DNA of 64,000 nucleotides from Jeotgalibacillus sp. S-D1 (GTDB lineage: Bacteria; Bacillota; Bacilli; Bacillales; Jeotgalibacillaceae), in NCBI RefSeq assembly GCF_004358665.1, contig NZ_SMZR01000007.1, positions 1 to 64,000 of the forward strand, given 5' to 3'. The first letter of the stretch is position 1. Every line of letters begins with the position of its first letter. The position numbers and the translations under genes were made by a program. Below are positions 37,352 through 47,452 of this stretch, piece by piece. A model generated the notes under the pieces. The model was not told the origin of the DNA. It did no database searches and was given only the letters and a program-made list of their open reading frames with translations.

Positions 37352-37756
37352 TTATTCCGGCTGGTTGCGCTCAACAAAAAGGTCTGTGCGATTTTCCTCA
37401 TTTTTTTCATCATCCGTCAGCGCATGCTTATATGTTTCTCCGGAATGTTCAAATGTTTCTTTCGTCTCAACCAAAATATTTTTTAACTGAGGCGTCATTT
37501 CCTTAACCTCATCGATTTTTTCAGTGAGAAACTCAAAGTCGTCCTGAATTTGTTCAACAGTTGCTTTTAATTGTTCCGCTTTCTTTTTAGCGACACTGAC
37601 TAATTCTCTTGTATGGCTCGAATAATACGAAATCGTCTGGCCGCTTTTTCTGGCAGCTGCAAACGTTTGTGTTCTGGTTTCGCGGTCTAACAAACTCACC
37701 GCTCCGCCCAAAATTGCTCCTAAAAAAATTCCAGTTGAAAATTTATTGCTTCCCAT
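37352..37756 (-). CDS. YtxH domain protein
   Basis: A 134-residue protein with one N-terminal helix rich in Gly (STGIFLGAILGGAVSLLD) and a long charged helical tail, the form of YtxH/general-stress family proteins. Start at 37756 after GGAGG. Located between the phosphatase and yfkH, where B. subtilis has yfkI; identity with yfkI is not certain. Confidence 0.8.
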   Translation of the reverse strand: MGSNKFSTGIFLGAILGGAVSLLDRETRTQTFAAARKSGQTISYYSSHTRELVSVAKKKAEQLKATVEQIQDDFEFLTEKIDEVKEMTPQLKNILVETKETFEHSGETYKHALTDDEKNEENRTDLFVERNQPE

Positions 37757-37770
37757 AACCATTCCTCCAA

Positions 37771-38235
37771 TTAAATTGTCTGTTTTAATTTATTTAATAA
37801 TGCTGTACATCCATCATAAAGCAGTTCGTAAACTTCATCAAAGTTACCTGTATAATATGGATCTGGAACATCAGTTGTATACGAATCGATCAGTTCCAAA
37901 AGCAAAATGTATTCCGGTTCATTTGAAGTTGCACGAGTGAGTTTTTCAATGTCTTTCATTATGCTGCGATCCAAGCCCACGATGTAATCAAATGATTCCA
38001 GGTCCTCCCTGACAAGCTGACGGGCAGTCAGGTCTTCAGTGGAGATGCCCTTTGCTCTAAGGAGATCCAACGTCCCCTGATGAGGCGGTTTTCCAGTATG
38101 CCAATGTGATGTTCCTGCTGAGTCTGCAGAAATTTGATGGCTCATCCCCTCTTTTTCAACTAGATCTCTGAAAATTCCTTCTGCCATTGGGGACCTGCAA
38201 ATATTTCCTAAACAAACGAATAATACGTTCTTAAT
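37771..38235 (-). CDS. yfkJ: Low-molecular-weight protein-tyrosine phosphatase (YfkJ), ATT start
   Basis: A 154-residue arginine/tyrosine phosphatase-like enzyme. The P-loop CLGNICRS (Cys8, Arg14) is coded upstream of the first ATG (38187), so an ATG-started product would be dead. In frame, the only start near GGGGGG (spacing seven bases) is ATT at 38235, giving IKNVLFVCLGNICRSPMAEG, equal in position to the B. subtilis YfkJ start. The general acid Asp lies in DVPDPYYTG. ATT starts are rare and usually limit yield. Confidence 0.85.
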   Translation of the reverse strand: MKNVLFVCLGNICRSPMAEGIFRDLVEKEGMSHQISADSAGTSHWHTGKPPHQGTLDLLRAKGISTEDLTARQLVREDLESFDYIVGLDRSIMKDIEKLTRATSNEPEYILLLELIDSYTTDVPDPYYTGNFDEVYELLYDGCTALLNKLKQTI

Positions 38236-38417
38236 AGCATATCCCCCCAGTCCACATTCTTCCTTTTATATTTTACCTTAACCGGTGCTTCTAAAACCTT
38301 TACTCACTAAACTTTCTGAAAAAAACCTTGACAATAGCGGGGTATCTTTCGGAATATTTAGTATATGGCATGCATTTTCAGACATATTTTTTGCCTGTAT
38401 ATACATAAGGGGGAAGT

Positions 38418-39785
38418 TTGATGGAAGCAATCACAGATTTTTTGGGGTATGTCAGCGGACTCGTTTGGGGTCCTCCGCTGCTAATCCTGTTGGTCGGAAC
38501 AGGTATCTACCTGACGTTCCGTCTTGGCGGGATTCAATTCAGACTCACCGGATATTCATTAAAGCTTGCTTTTTCAAAAAATCAGGATACAAAATCAAAA
38601 GGAGATATTTCTCATTTCCAATCACTCATGACAGCCATGGCAGCCACAGTGGGAACCGGTAACATCGTCGGGGTAGCCACGGCAGTCGTTCTTGGGGGGC
38701 CAGGCGCCATCTTCTGGATGTGGCTGTCCGCAGTATTCGGCATGGCAACAAAATACGCTGAAGCCGTACTGGCCGTCAAATACCGGGTGCAGGACGCAGA
38801 TGGAGAGATGTCCGGCGGACCTATGTACTATTTGGAGAGAGGCTTAAAGCAAAAATGGCTTGGGATACTTTTTGCATTATTTGGGGCGATTGCCGCCTTT
38901 GGCATCGGCAACATGGTCCAGTCAAATTCCGTTTCAGGTGTTATGAATGATACCTTTGGCGTGCCAGCATGGCTCACTGGAATTGTGCTTACTATATTTA
39001 CAGCTCTTGTCATTTTAGGCGGCATTAAGAGCATTGGTAAAGTAACAGCTCTATTTGTTCCCATTATGGTCGTATTTTATCTGCTTGCCGGATTAATTAT
39101 TATGGTGTTAAACATCGGTATGATTCCTGAAGCTTTCGGAACTATTTTTTCACTGGCTTTTGGAAATGAGGCCATTGCCGGTGGTGTAATTGGTGCCATT
39201 ATCAGGTACGGAGTAGCACGGGGCGTCTTTTCCAATGAAGCTGGTCTGGGTTCTGCCCCTATTGCTGCTGCAGCAGCTAAAACTGACTTGCCTGGACGCC
39301 AGGGTCTTGTGTCAATGACACAGGTGTTTCTGGATACGCTCATTGTTTGTTCGATCACAGGTGTTGTTATTGTTATGGCCGGTCTTTACGACGGCGGCAC
39401 TTTAGAGGGCGGTGCGTTAACATCAGCCTCATTTGAACACTTTCTTGGGGGCGTTGGACCAATTATCGTAACGATTGGACTAGTTTTCTTTGCATCTTCT
39501 ACGATTATCGGCTGGTCTTATTACGGAGAAAAATGTTTCCAGTATCTTGTGGGGACAAAGAAGTTAAACATTCTTTATCGCTCGTTATTTGTTATTGCCG
39601 TAATGATCGGCTCAATTGCTTCACTTGATGTTGTCTGGCTGTTTTCAGATGTTATGAATGGTTTAATGGCTTTCCCTAACTTAATAGGTCTGTTGGGATT
39701 ATCAGGTGTTGTTATCTATGAAACAAAACGAATCAAAGCAAAGATTAAAGAAGAAAAAGAAGAAGCAAAAAGAACGACAGCATAA
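38418..39785 (+). CDS. Alanine/glycine:cation symporter (AGCS), first copy
   Basis: A 455-residue sodium- or proton-coupled amino-acid carrier with 10-11 helices. Family signatures [24 protein letters not shown] and [18 protein letters not shown] are clear. AAGGGGG precedes the ATG by seven bases. A TTGACA is seen at 38328 without a good -10. No glycine riboswitch was recognised upstream. Related to, but clearly distinct from, the second copy at 44206-45585. Confidence 0.93.
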   Translation: MMEAITDFLGYVSGLVWGPPLLILLVGTGIYLTFRLGGIQFRLTGYSLKLAFSKNQDTKSKGDISHFQSLMTAMAATVGTGNIVGVATAVVLGGPGAIFWMWLSAVFGMATKYAEAVLAVKYRVQDADGEMSGGPMYYLERGLKQKWLGILFALFGAIAAFGIGNMVQSNSVSGVMNDTFGVPAWLTGIVLTIFTALVILGGIKSIGKVTALFVPIMVVFYLLAGLIIMVLNIGMIPEAFGTIFSLAFGNEAIAGGVIGAIIRYGVARGVFSNEAGLGSAPIAAAAAKTDLPGRQGLVSMTQVFLDTLIVCSITGVVIVMAGLYDGGTLEGGALTSASFEHFLGGVGPIIVTIGLVFFASSTIIGWSYYGEKCFQYLVGTKKLNILYRSLFVIAVMIGSIASLDVVWLFSDVMNGLMAFPNLIGLLGLSGVVIYETKRIKAKIKEEKEEAKRTTA

Positions 39786-39873
39786 GCAGGCTGCGAAACG
39801 GCAAGTTCAGGTTGACAGAATGTTCAAATCATGGAAAGATAAATTAGAATCATGGAAGGGACTGAAAACAACG

Positions 39874-40098
39874 ATGAACTTGTCCGTAAAATCAACTGAA
39901 AATGCCGAATATATGATTGGCGAAATTAAAGACCGTCTGCGCATCGTAAATGCTGGTGCAATTAAGGCATCACATTTTGATGAAGAGATGTACGAAGAGC
40001 TTCATGACCTCTACACAATGGTGATGAAACGGGAAAATTTCAGCCCTAGTGAAATGCAGGCAATTGCCGAAGAATTAGGAAACCTGAGAAAAGGATAG
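39874..40098 (+). CDS. yfkK: YfkK family protein (DUF1128)
   Basis: A 74-residue helical protein matching DUF1128: [36 protein letters not shown] and [18 protein letters not shown] are its sense in order. Start at 39874 fits family length; the ribosome site GGAAGGG is about 13 bases away, so a nearby alternative is possible. Longer in-frame extension (to 39706) lies inside the symporter gene and is rejected. Function unknown. Confidence 0.85.
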   Translation: MNLSVKSTENAEYMIGEIKDRLRIVNAGAIKASHFDEEMYEELHDLYTMVMKRENFSPSEMQAIAEELGNLRKG

Positions 40099-40101
40099 AT
40101 T

Positions 40102-40144
40102 AAAAAAAGAAGTCCGATTCAATCGAATCGGACTTCTTTTTTTA
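40102..40144. terminator. bidirectional terminator, yfkK / yfkM
   Basis: AAAAAGAAGTCCGATTC pairs with GAATCGGACTTCTTTTT, between convergent genes. Confidence 0.92.
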
Positions 40145-40657
40145 TTAAGATAACAGGTTTAAGGATTCACGGGTAAATGCCGGAAGATCATCCGGTGTAC
40201 GGCTTGTCACTAATTGATCTCCGCATACTACCACTGCTTCATCCTTATAGTTTACGCCGGCATATTCCATATCCACCTGAATGGATTTAAAGCCGGTTGC
40301 AGTGCGTCCTTCGAGCGTTTTAGCTGTAATAAGCAGCTGGGGACCGTGGCAGATTGCAAAAACCGGTTTTTTATCATCCATAAAGGATTTTGCAAATGCT
40401 ACAAAACGTTCATCGCCTCTTAGCTGATCCGGTGAGAATCCTCCCGGAATAAATAACGCGTCAAATTCTCCCGGTGATACATCATCAATCGATTTATCAA
40501 TGGTGATGGTTTCATTTCCCTGTTTACCGGTTACTTGAGTTCCTGCTTCCTTCTCAATCGTCACTACCTCGTGACCTGCTTCTTTGAAGGATTTAGCCGG
40601 ATCTGTATATTCAACATCCTCAAATAAATCTGTAATAAGCGTTGCGATTTTAGCCAA
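40145..40657 (-). CDS. yfkM: DJ-1/PfpI family general stress protein (YfkM)
   Basis: A 170-residue class-I glutamine-amidotransferase-like protein of the PfpI/YajL group (protein deglycase, chaperone or protease claims exist for the family). Nucleophile Cys in FAICHGPQLL. Start taken as TTG at 40657, eight bases after AAAGGAG; ATG at 40666 touches the ribosome site and is less likely. In B. subtilis it belongs to the sigma-B regulon; no such promoter was verified here. Confidence 0.9.
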   Translation of the reverse strand: MAKIATLITDLFEDVEYTDPAKSFKEAGHEVVTIEKEAGTQVTGKQGNETITIDKSIDDVSPGEFDALFIPGGFSPDQLRGDERFVAFAKSFMDDKKPVFAICHGPQLLITAKTLEGRTATGFKSIQVDMEYAGVNYKDEAVVVCGDQLVTSRTPDDLPAFTRESLNLLS

Positions 40658-40721
40658 TGAAAACATCTCCTTTTATAAAGTGCTATATCCAGTATTTTTC
40701 CTGTTTTCTATTTCATTAAAC

Positions 40722-41720
40722 CTAATTGGCAGGATTTTTTTGGAGCTTCAAAATGAACCATCCGCCCTCACGAATGATGGCTGTCGGCTTCTCCATTGTG
40801 AACCCTATTTGCTCTGTGATATCCCTGAGTTCATCCTCTGAAGGAATCGGATATAAATTATCAAAGGTAAGAAAAAAGCTGTTAAAAGCGCTGGAAAACT
40901 GCTTGCCGTGCTTTGCTTTTTGAAGCGGACTGATAATCGTTGCCACTCCTTTTTCTGCCATCAGTTCATATAATCGCTTAAAGAATTCATAGCGATCATC
41001 CGGATCAACATAATGAAGCAGATTATTAATCATGACATAATCAACGGGATCTTTCGGTTCATAGTCGTTCATGTCAGAATGAACGATTTCAATTTTCTCA
41101 AAAGCCTGTGCAGCTTTTTTGGCTGCCTCCGCTACTTCTTCATTGATCTCAACTCCAATTAAGTCTAATTCCGGATGTTTTTTTGCCAATTTGATTAAAT
41201 ACCCTGCTTCCCCGCAGCCAATATCTAAAACTGACTTTACTTTATGCTTTTTTACATTCCGGTCGATCAGGTGGAAAGCCAGCAGTTCAAGCAGCGTTGA
41301 GGTTCTGGCAACTGTTGAACCATGTTCCTCAGAATCAAAATGATTGCGTTTTTTCTCTTTCATCAATTCGGGATAAGTTAAAAGAGAAGGAATATGCAGC
41401 TCCATCATCTCTTTTAATAGGTCGCCGGAGGAAGGGCTGTCTTTGCGTGAACCGGGAAGTTTCCAGGAGCGTGCGATTTGAATCCGGTCCTTAGAATCAC
41501 GTTTTAAGTGTTTAAGAGAAATCCCTACTTCCACCCACTGCTCTAACAGCATTGGTTCTAAATCATAGGCATCCGCTACATCAGACACTCTCACAGGCCG
41601 TTTAAATGCCTCAAAAAGATCTAAATCAAATCCAACATACGCATGCCAGCTATATAGGAAAGGAACATTCGTCTTCATCCACGTTCTTGCTTTCCACATG
41701 TTTTTTAAATCGTTTAACAT
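40722..41720 (-). CDS. Class I SAM-dependent methyltransferase
   Basis: A 332-residue enzyme: N-terminal winged-helix-like part (about 30-115), as in O-methyltransferases of the acetylserotonin type, and a Rossmann domain with SVLDIGCGEAGYLIKLA (SAM binding), EINEEVAEAA and DYVMINNLLHYVDPDD. AAAAAGGAG stands upstream of the ATG. Substrate unknown. Not part of the B. subtilis order. Confidence 0.88.
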   Translation of the reverse strand: MLNDLKNMWKARTWMKTNVPFLYSWHAYVGFDLDLFEAFKRPVRVSDVADAYDLEPMLLEQWVEVGISLKHLKRDSKDRIQIARSWKLPGSRKDSPSSGDLLKEMMELHIPSLLTYPELMKEKKRNHFDSEEHGSTVARTSTLLELLAFHLIDRNVKKHKVKSVLDIGCGEAGYLIKLAKKHPELDLIGVEINEEVAEAAKKAAQAFEKIEIVHSDMNDYEPKDPVDYVMINNLLHYVDPDDRYEFFKRLYELMAEKGVATIISPLQKAKHGKQFSSAFNSFFLTFDNLYPIPSEDELRDITEQIGFTMEKPTAIIREGGWFILKLQKNPAN

Positions 41721-41846
41721 AGTAGTTCCTCTCCTTTTTAAGGATAATTTTTATGTAGCAGTCTTTTTGCTTTATTGTGGTGAACACCACCTTTACTACT
41801 GTCTATCCCTTCCAGCAAAAAAGAAAACAAATTAATAGGCAAAATC

Positions 41847-41884
41847 CAAAAAAAAAGCACCTGCGATGTGCAGAGTGCTTAAAA
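41847..41884 (-). terminator. terminator of the PAS kinase gene
   Basis: AAGCAC and GTGCTT with inner CTGC/GCAG pairing on the minus strand, followed by nine T. Confidence 0.75.
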
Positions 41885-41943
41885 CGTCTATTATTTCCGG
41901 TCCTCTCAAACTAATGAAAACCCTTTGGCAGCAAGCGGGGTCT

Positions 41944-44079
41944 TCATCTATTTAAAATTGGAAGGGTTATGGAAACGCTTGTACCGACCCCAACCCCACT
42001 TTGAATTTCAAATGTGCCTTCATGACTTTCAATGATATTTCTGCATATCATCAGTCCTAATCCAGTGCCTTTTTCTTTTGTGCTGTAGAAAGGTTCGCCC
42101 AATTTTCTTAAGCGGGATTCCTCTATTCCAATTCCAGTATCAGTAATTAATATACGGGCTGTCTGATTCACCTTTTTAAGGACAACAGTCAAGTTCCCTC
42201 CATTTGGCATGGCTTCGATGGCATTCATAAATAAATTTAAAAACACCTGTTTTAGCTGATGACCTTCACAGCTAATATCTATTTTTTCGGTTACAAGCTC
42301 GATGTCCACTGCATGTTTGACTGCCTCCATACTGATGAATTGAACAGAGTCATAAATGATCTCGTCCAGTGACATTTGCTTAAATGCTGTAACCTGAGGT
42401 TTTGCCAGTGTTAATAATTCTCCCGTTATAAATTCAATTCGGTTTAATTCTTTTTGCAGGATTTCAATATAAGGAGAATCCCGCTGCTCCTCTGCCATTA
42501 GCTGCAAAAATCCTTTTAATGTAGTAAGAGGGTTTCTGATTTCGTGCGCCACACCTGCTGCCAGCTGGCCGATTAATGCCAGCTGCTCTGATTTTTTCAA
42601 CAGATTTTCAGTCAATTTTCTGTTTGATAAATCCTGAATGATTAACGCAATACCGATAATTACATCCTGTTCAGAACGGATAGCGCTTAGATTTATTAAT
42701 ACAGAGAGCTCCCTTCCATCCTTGTGAGATAAAACGCTTTCAAATTGTTTTATGTCATTTCCTTTTAACGCTTGTTCAATCTGCTGCTTATGGCTTAGCG
42801 GCTGTTCATGATGAAGCAGACTATTAATATGCTGACCTTCCAAGTCATCTTTTTCCCATCCGAACATATCAGCAAAGCGGTGATTGACAGTCAGCAGCAT
42901 CCCATTTTGTGCAACTAAAGATGCACCATCATTGGTATGGTTAAAATAGGCTTGCAATAAAGTAGTGGTTTTTTTCAATTTCCTATCCATTCGTACCAAT
43001 GCAGTTACGTCCCTGCCTACCCCGTAAACTCCTTCTACTTTTCCATCAATAAAAATCGGAAACATTGCACAGCTAATATGACTTTCACTAAGATCCTCAT
43101 TCAAAATAATCGTTTCGTGATACTGCGACTCCCCGTTCATTGCTTTTTTAAAGTGAGCGTTGGTCAATTCCAAACTCTCTGGTTTTATAAAATCCCGATA
43201 GTCTCTGCCAATTAGGGAATTAGGTTTCATTTTCATCCTTTTCTCCGCAGCAGGATTTATTTCAGCAATTTTGCAATTGCGGTCAATCAGAAAAATATTA
43301 TCTGAGTTATCATACATTAATGATTGATATTTCTGCTGGTTTCTGAACAGCTCTCTTTTTGTTTTCTTCATCAAAGAGATATCGGTAACAGTACAAATAA
43401 TTTCAATTGTTAGTCCCCGTTTTAAAATTGGAACTACCGAGGCGATAAAATCAAGACCAAATACCTTTCCTTCATACGTTTCTTCACGCTGCAAATTCCA
43501 GACCCTATTCAGCATCAATAGATACTTGTCCGTGTCATCCAGCAAATAGAGCTCATGAATCATCTTATTTTCTATATCAAAAACGGGGATTCCTAATTTG
43601 GATAGCAGGCTCCCCACCGCGTGTACGATTTCAAAGCCAATACCGTTATGAACGATTTTTAAGATCATGACATTTTGAGTAACAATGTTCTCTTCAGATT
43701 CGAGGGTTGAGGTTTTATCTTTGCTGTTGTTCTCGGGGACCTGTTCGTGAAAAACTAATCCAGCTAATTTGGTTTGTTCATCTGACCCTGATGGAAAGAC
43801 CTTGACGCTCAAAGTAATGAATTGTTCTTTAAGCTCAAAGGAACAATTTTTTTCAACTGGTTTATCTTCATTAAATCCATTTGAAACAATTGACAAGAAA
43901 TGAATGTTTCGAAAAAAAATAAAATCTGTTAAATAATGATCCTGGTCCCCCTGAACAATATTAAACAAAACTGAAAAGGTTGGATTCATTTCAACAATGC
44001 GCATGCTTTCATCAATCACTACAACCGGTGCCGGGGTTTGCTGAACGAACGTTTCATATTGAATAGGAAGTAGATTCAT
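41944..44079 (-). CDS. PAS-domain sensor histidine kinase, sporulation-kinase type
   Basis: A 711-residue soluble kinase (no membrane helix seen) with several PAS domains (about 5-110, 260-370 and 380-490, one more in between is likely) and a C-terminal kinase core. GVAHEIRNPLTTLKGFLQLM is the H-box form shared by Bacillus KinA-KinE, so it may feed the Spo0 phosphorelay; this is inference. ATPase motifs NLFMNAIEAMPNGG, DTGIGI and GTGLGL are intact. No response regulator is adjacent, as for orphan Kin proteins. A GTG at 44091 would add four residues. Confidence 0.85.
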   Translation of the reverse strand: MNLLPIQYETFVQQTPAPVVVIDESMRIVEMNPTFSVLFNIVQGDQDHYLTDFIFFRNIHFLSIVSNGFNEDKPVEKNCSFELKEQFITLSVKVFPSGSDEQTKLAGLVFHEQVPENNSKDKTSTLESEENIVTQNVMILKIVHNGIGFEIVHAVGSLLSKLGIPVFDIENKMIHELYLLDDTDKYLLMLNRVWNLQREETYEGKVFGLDFIASVVPILKRGLTIEIICTVTDISLMKKTKRELFRNQQKYQSLMYDNSDNIFLIDRNCKIAEINPAAEKRMKMKPNSLIGRDYRDFIKPESLELTNAHFKKAMNGESQYHETIILNEDLSESHISCAMFPIFIDGKVEGVYGVGRDVTALVRMDRKLKKTTTLLQAYFNHTNDGASLVAQNGMLLTVNHRFADMFGWEKDDLEGQHINSLLHHEQPLSHKQQIEQALKGNDIKQFESVLSHKDGRELSVLINLSAIRSEQDVIIGIALIIQDLSNRKLTENLLKKSEQLALIGQLAAGVAHEIRNPLTTLKGFLQLMAEEQRDSPYIEILQKELNRIEFITGELLTLAKPQVTAFKQMSLDEIIYDSVQFISMEAVKHAVDIELVTEKIDISCEGHQLKQVFLNLFMNAIEAMPNGGNLTVVLKKVNQTARILITDTGIGIEESRLRKLGEPFYSTKEKGTGLGLMICRNIIESHEGTFEIQSGVGVGTSVSITLPILNR

Positions 44080-44163
44080 ATTTGCCCCCACCCTCTCTCA
44101 TTTCATCTATTTTATTTATTGTAACAATTTTGTAATATAAAGTATATAATCCGTTTGCAGCCA

Positions 44164-44201
44164 TAAAAAAAACGTGAGAACCCTATTGGCACTCACGTTT
44201 T
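44164..44201 (-). terminator. terminator of second AGCS gene
   Basis: AACGTGAG and CTCACGTT form the stem on the minus strand, followed by eight T. Confidence 0.88.
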
Positions 44202-44205
44202 GATA

Positions 44206-45585
44206 TTATTTCTTTTTTTTGCGTATATCTTTTAAATAATAGTCCTCCGAGGTGAAAAATTCAGTTTTCAATTCTTTAACTTTATTGCTCAGCAGGAGAA
44301 TCGCAATAAGATTCGGGATCAGTATGGCTGCGAGCATAATGTCAAGGAAGCCCCAGATAACTTCTGCTGCTCCAACCGCGCCCAAAACGATGGCGATCAA
44401 GTAGACAAATTGAATAATATATGATGCTTTTAAACCAAATAAAAACTCTGCTTGTTTAGCACCGTAAAAAATAACAACCAGAATCGTCGATAATACAAAG
44501 AAGATTAAGGAGACGGTTACTAAAATGCTGCCGAATTCCCCAAAATAACTTGAAAAAGCAATGGTTGTTAACGCACTGCTATTATCCATTGCATTTTCTC
44601 CGGTCCAAACACCTGATGAGAGTACAACAAATGCAGTTGCTGTACAAATAACGAGGGTATCGACAACAATCCCCACGATTGCCCAGAATGCTTGGCGTAC
44701 AGGGTGATCTGTTTGTGCTGCTGCATGCGCCATTGGAGCGGTACCAAGACCTGCTTCATTTGAATAAAGCCCTCTGGCAAATCCCCATCGGATGACATCG
44801 ACAATTGCAGCGCCTGCAAATCCACCAATAACAGGAGCAGGAGAAAACGCATTAGAAAAAATTAAATAGAAGAAATCAGGAAGTAAATCTAAATTCATTA
44901 CAAGGATGACAATTGCTCCGCCAACATAGATCAGTGCCATAAACGGTACGATTACCTCTGTTACTTTACCAATCCGTTTAATTCCGCCAAAAACAATAAT
45001 TCCAATCAGCACGGCAATGACAATTCCAGTCCAAAGCGCAGGAATATTAAATGACTCTTCAACTGTGTTGGCAACTGAATTACCCTGTACCATTACACTT
45101 GGGATCAATTCAATCATTAAAGCGAATGAAAACCAAATGCCGAGCCATTTCATGCCAAGACCCTTTGTCATGTAGTACATTGGTCCGCCGACAAACTCAC
45201 CCTTCTCATTTTTTTCTCTGTAATGAACAGCCAGTGCACTCTCTGAAAATTTAAGTGACATCCCGATTAAAGCGATAACCCACATCCAAAATACAGCTCC
45301 CGGCCCGCCAAACATAATAGCCGCTGGCACACCAACGATATTTGCCGCACCGATTGTTGAAGAAAGGGCAGATGTCAGCGCCTGAAACGGGGTAACCGTT
45401 CCTTCTCCTTTTGGTTTTTTATTTATGCTGCCAAAAGTCTGTTTAAATATGTATACCGGATAGCGGAACTGGAAAAAGCCAAGCTTTACAGTCATAAATA
45501 TTCCAGCAAATAGCAATACCGCAATTAAGGGATAACCCCAAAGCTGCTCGGAAAATACCGCAACTCTCTCTAAAAATGTATCCAA
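44206..45585 (-). CDS. Alanine/glycine:cation symporter (AGCS), second copy
   Basis: A 459-residue amino-acid:sodium symporter with GAANIVGVPAAIMFGGPGAVFWMW and GLYSNEAGLGTAPMAHAAA, the AGCS motifs. Start is TTG at 45585 with AGAGGGGG upstream. Single-gene unit between the kinase and mot genes. The C-terminus is lysine-rich and runs into the terminator. Confidence 0.92.
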   Translation of the reverse strand: MDTFLERVAVFSEQLWGYPLIAVLLFAGIFMTVKLGFFQFRYPVYIFKQTFGSINKKPKGEGTVTPFQALTSALSSTIGAANIVGVPAAIMFGGPGAVFWMWVIALIGMSLKFSESALAVHYREKNEKGEFVGGPMYYMTKGLGMKWLGIWFSFALMIELIPSVMVQGNSVANTVEESFNIPALWTGIVIAVLIGIIVFGGIKRIGKVTEVIVPFMALIYVGGAIVILVMNLDLLPDFFYLIFSNAFSPAPVIGGFAGAAIVDVIRWGFARGLYSNEAGLGTAPMAHAAAQTDHPVRQAFWAIVGIVVDTLVICTATAFVVLSSGVWTGENAMDNSSALTTIAFSSYFGEFGSILVTVSLIFFVLSTILVVIFYGAKQAEFLFGLKASYIIQFVYLIAIVLGAVGAAEVIWGFLDIMLAAILIPNLIAILLLSNKVKELKTEFFTSEDYYLKDIRKKKK

Positions 45586-45742
45586 CTAAATCGTCCCCCT
45601 CTGAATAAATATGTATAATATCATTACCTCCTTTTCCCTTGAACATGGAAACTAAACGGTGAACTTCCTAATTCTTTCACTTTTTTGGAAGAATACTAGA
45701 ATCGCAGACTTCTTCTAAACTGATATGTAAACTCGCATCAGT

Positions 45743-45784
45743 AAACAAAAACAGCTGCCTTCCATTTCCAGGCAGCTGTTTATT
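45743..45784 (-). terminator. motAB terminator
   Basis: AAACAGCTGCCT and AGGCAGCTGTTT pair on the minus strand, then TTGTTTAC. Confidence 0.88.
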
Positions 45785-46626
45785 TATTCATGACTTTCAG
45801 CAGAGGCATCCAGCACCCCTTCACTTGTCACGCGCGGCAATATCATTACTTCCACTCGTCTATTTTTGGCTCTTCCCTGTACTGATTCATTTGGAGAAAT
45901 AGGCTGATACTCCCCAAACCCTTTTGCACTGAACCATCTGGGATCAAGATCTGGGTTATCAATAACGATTTTCATGAAGTTAACAGCTCTCATCACGCTT
46001 AATTCCCAGTTTGAGCTAAAATTTGAATTACTGATAGGTACATCATCAGTATGTCCGGTAATAACCACACTCCTTGGCGGATCAAACTTGAGCAGTTGAG
46101 CGACTTCATCTGCCATTTCCCTGTATGATTCTTTGACAGATGCAGAGCCAGAATCGAACAAAGCGCTGTCCCTAATCGTAAGCAGCAGTCCCTCGTCGCG
46201 CAATTCCGTGGCAAACTGTGCAGACAGTCCATTATCTGCAATGTACAAATTAATAGCAGATTGAATTTTTTTCAATTCCTCCAAGTCTGCCGCAGCAGCT
46301 GTTTTCCTGGCCTTTTGAACCTCCATCAGTTCCTGCATCACCCTTGTTTCCTCAGCCTCCTTTTCATTGATCAAGGGAGTTATTTGACTGCCAGGTTTGT
46401 CCTGCTCAATCAAACCTGGGAAGTCCAAAATTTGTTCTCCTCCTGAAAAAATTTCGTTAAAAACCTGAGACATTTGCTGAAATTTAAAATCATTTACACT
46501 GCTGCTGGCAAATAATACGATAAACATTGCCAGCAGCAGTGTGAGCAGATCAGCATAAGGAAGTAGCCACGATTCATCCACATGTTCCTCCGTTTTATGT
46601 TTATGCTTTTTCCTACGCCTCGGCAT
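45784..46626 (-). CDS. motB: Flagellar motor stator protein MotB
   Basis: A 280-residue stator subunit: basic N-terminus, one helix with the ion-binding Asp26 (SWLLPYADLLTLLLAMFIVLFASSS in sense), a variable stalk, and an OmpA-like peptidoglycan-binding domain (GHTDDVPIS, NWELSVMRAVNFM, NRRVEVMILPR). The residue before PYAD is Leu where B. subtilis MotB has Val. Start at 46626 after GGGGAG; it overlaps the motA stop by 14 bases. Co-transcribed with motA. Confidence 0.94.
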   Translation of the reverse strand: MPRRRKKHKHKTEEHVDESWLLPYADLLTLLLAMFIVLFASSSVNDFKFQQMSQVFNEIFSGGEQILDFPGLIEQDKPGSQITPLINEKEAEETRVMQELMEVQKARKTAAAADLEELKKIQSAINLYIADNGLSAQFATELRDEGLLLTIRDSALFDSGSASVKESYREMADEVAQLLKFDPPRSVVITGHTDDVPISNSNFSSNWELSVMRAVNFMKIVIDNPDLDPRWFSAKGFGEYQPISPNESVQGRAKNRRVEVMILPRVTSEGVLDASAESHE

Positions 46627-47413
46627 TTTTAAGCTCCCCGCCTTCATCTCTCAGCATCTCGCGCTCTTTAGCTGGTAAATAAGCGGCAAGCTTTTGTTCA
46701 ATTACCCTTGGTGCTTCTCCTTCAAGTACGGCTACTATCCCTTCAATCATCATATTTTTCACCCTTACTTCCTGAATTGATTTGCGCTTAAGTTTGTTGG
46801 CAAATGGATGCCACAGCACATACCCCGTAAAAATTCCAAGAAGCGTTGCAATAAATGCCGCTGAAATAGCATGGCCCAATGCATCCGTATCGTTCATATC
46901 CCCAAGCGCTGCAATAAGACCAACAACCGCCCCCAGTACCCCAAGAGTCGGGGCGTAAGTGCCTGCTTGTGTAAAAATGGAGGCACCGGATATATGGCGG
47001 TCTTCCATTGCCTCGATTTCTTCACCCAATACATCCCTTATGTACTCTGCGTTTTGTCCATCAATCGCAAGCCCAAATCCATTTCGCAAAAAAGGATCTT
47101 CTATTTCATTTGTTTTAGTCTCCAAAGAAAGCAGCCCTTCCCGCCTTGCCAAGTCAGCCCACTCACTAAACAACAGTATCGTTTCTTTAATATTTATGGT
47201 TTTACCTTCCTTAAATAAGATGCCGAAAAGCTGCGGTACCCTTTTTAACTCAGATGTTGGAAAAGCAATCGTTACAGAAGCAGCTGTTCCTAATATGATA
47301 ATCAATAGTGCCGGACCGTTTACCAGTGCAGCAGGGTCAACCCCCTTTAAAACAATTCCTATTCCAATTGCTAAAAATCCAAAAACAATCCCGAATACTG
47401 TGGATTTATCCAA
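46613..47413 (-). CDS. motA: Flagellar motor stator protein MotA
   Basis: A 266-residue four-helix stator protein. It follows B. subtilis MotA closely over GTYAPTLGVLGAVVGLIAAL, HAISAAFIATLLGIFTGYVLWHPFANKLKRKS and VLEGEAPRVIEQKL. Start is TTG at 47413 with AGGTGAAGG upstream. Transcribed from a sigma-D promoter. MotP (the sodium paralogue) is less similar. Confidence 0.94.
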   Translation of the reverse strand: MDKSTVFGIVFGFLAIGIGIVLKGVDPAALVNGPALLIIILGTAASVTIAFPTSELKRVPQLFGILFKEGKTINIKETILLFSEWADLARREGLLSLETKTNEIEDPFLRNGFGLAIDGQNAEYIRDVLGEEIEAMEDRHISGASIFTQAGTYAPTLGVLGAVVGLIAALGDMNDTDALGHAISAAFIATLLGIFTGYVLWHPFANKLKRKSIQEVRVKNMMIEGIVAVLEGEAPRVIEQKLAAYLPAKEREMLRDEGGELKNAEA

Positions 47414-47452
47414 CTGCCTTCACCTACATTCAAATTTTCTTTTACCTCTAGT

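Noticed and set aside
38236-38417. Glycine riboswitch before the first AGCS gene
   Set aside because: Only ~180 bases and no recognisable glycine aptamer core; not supported.
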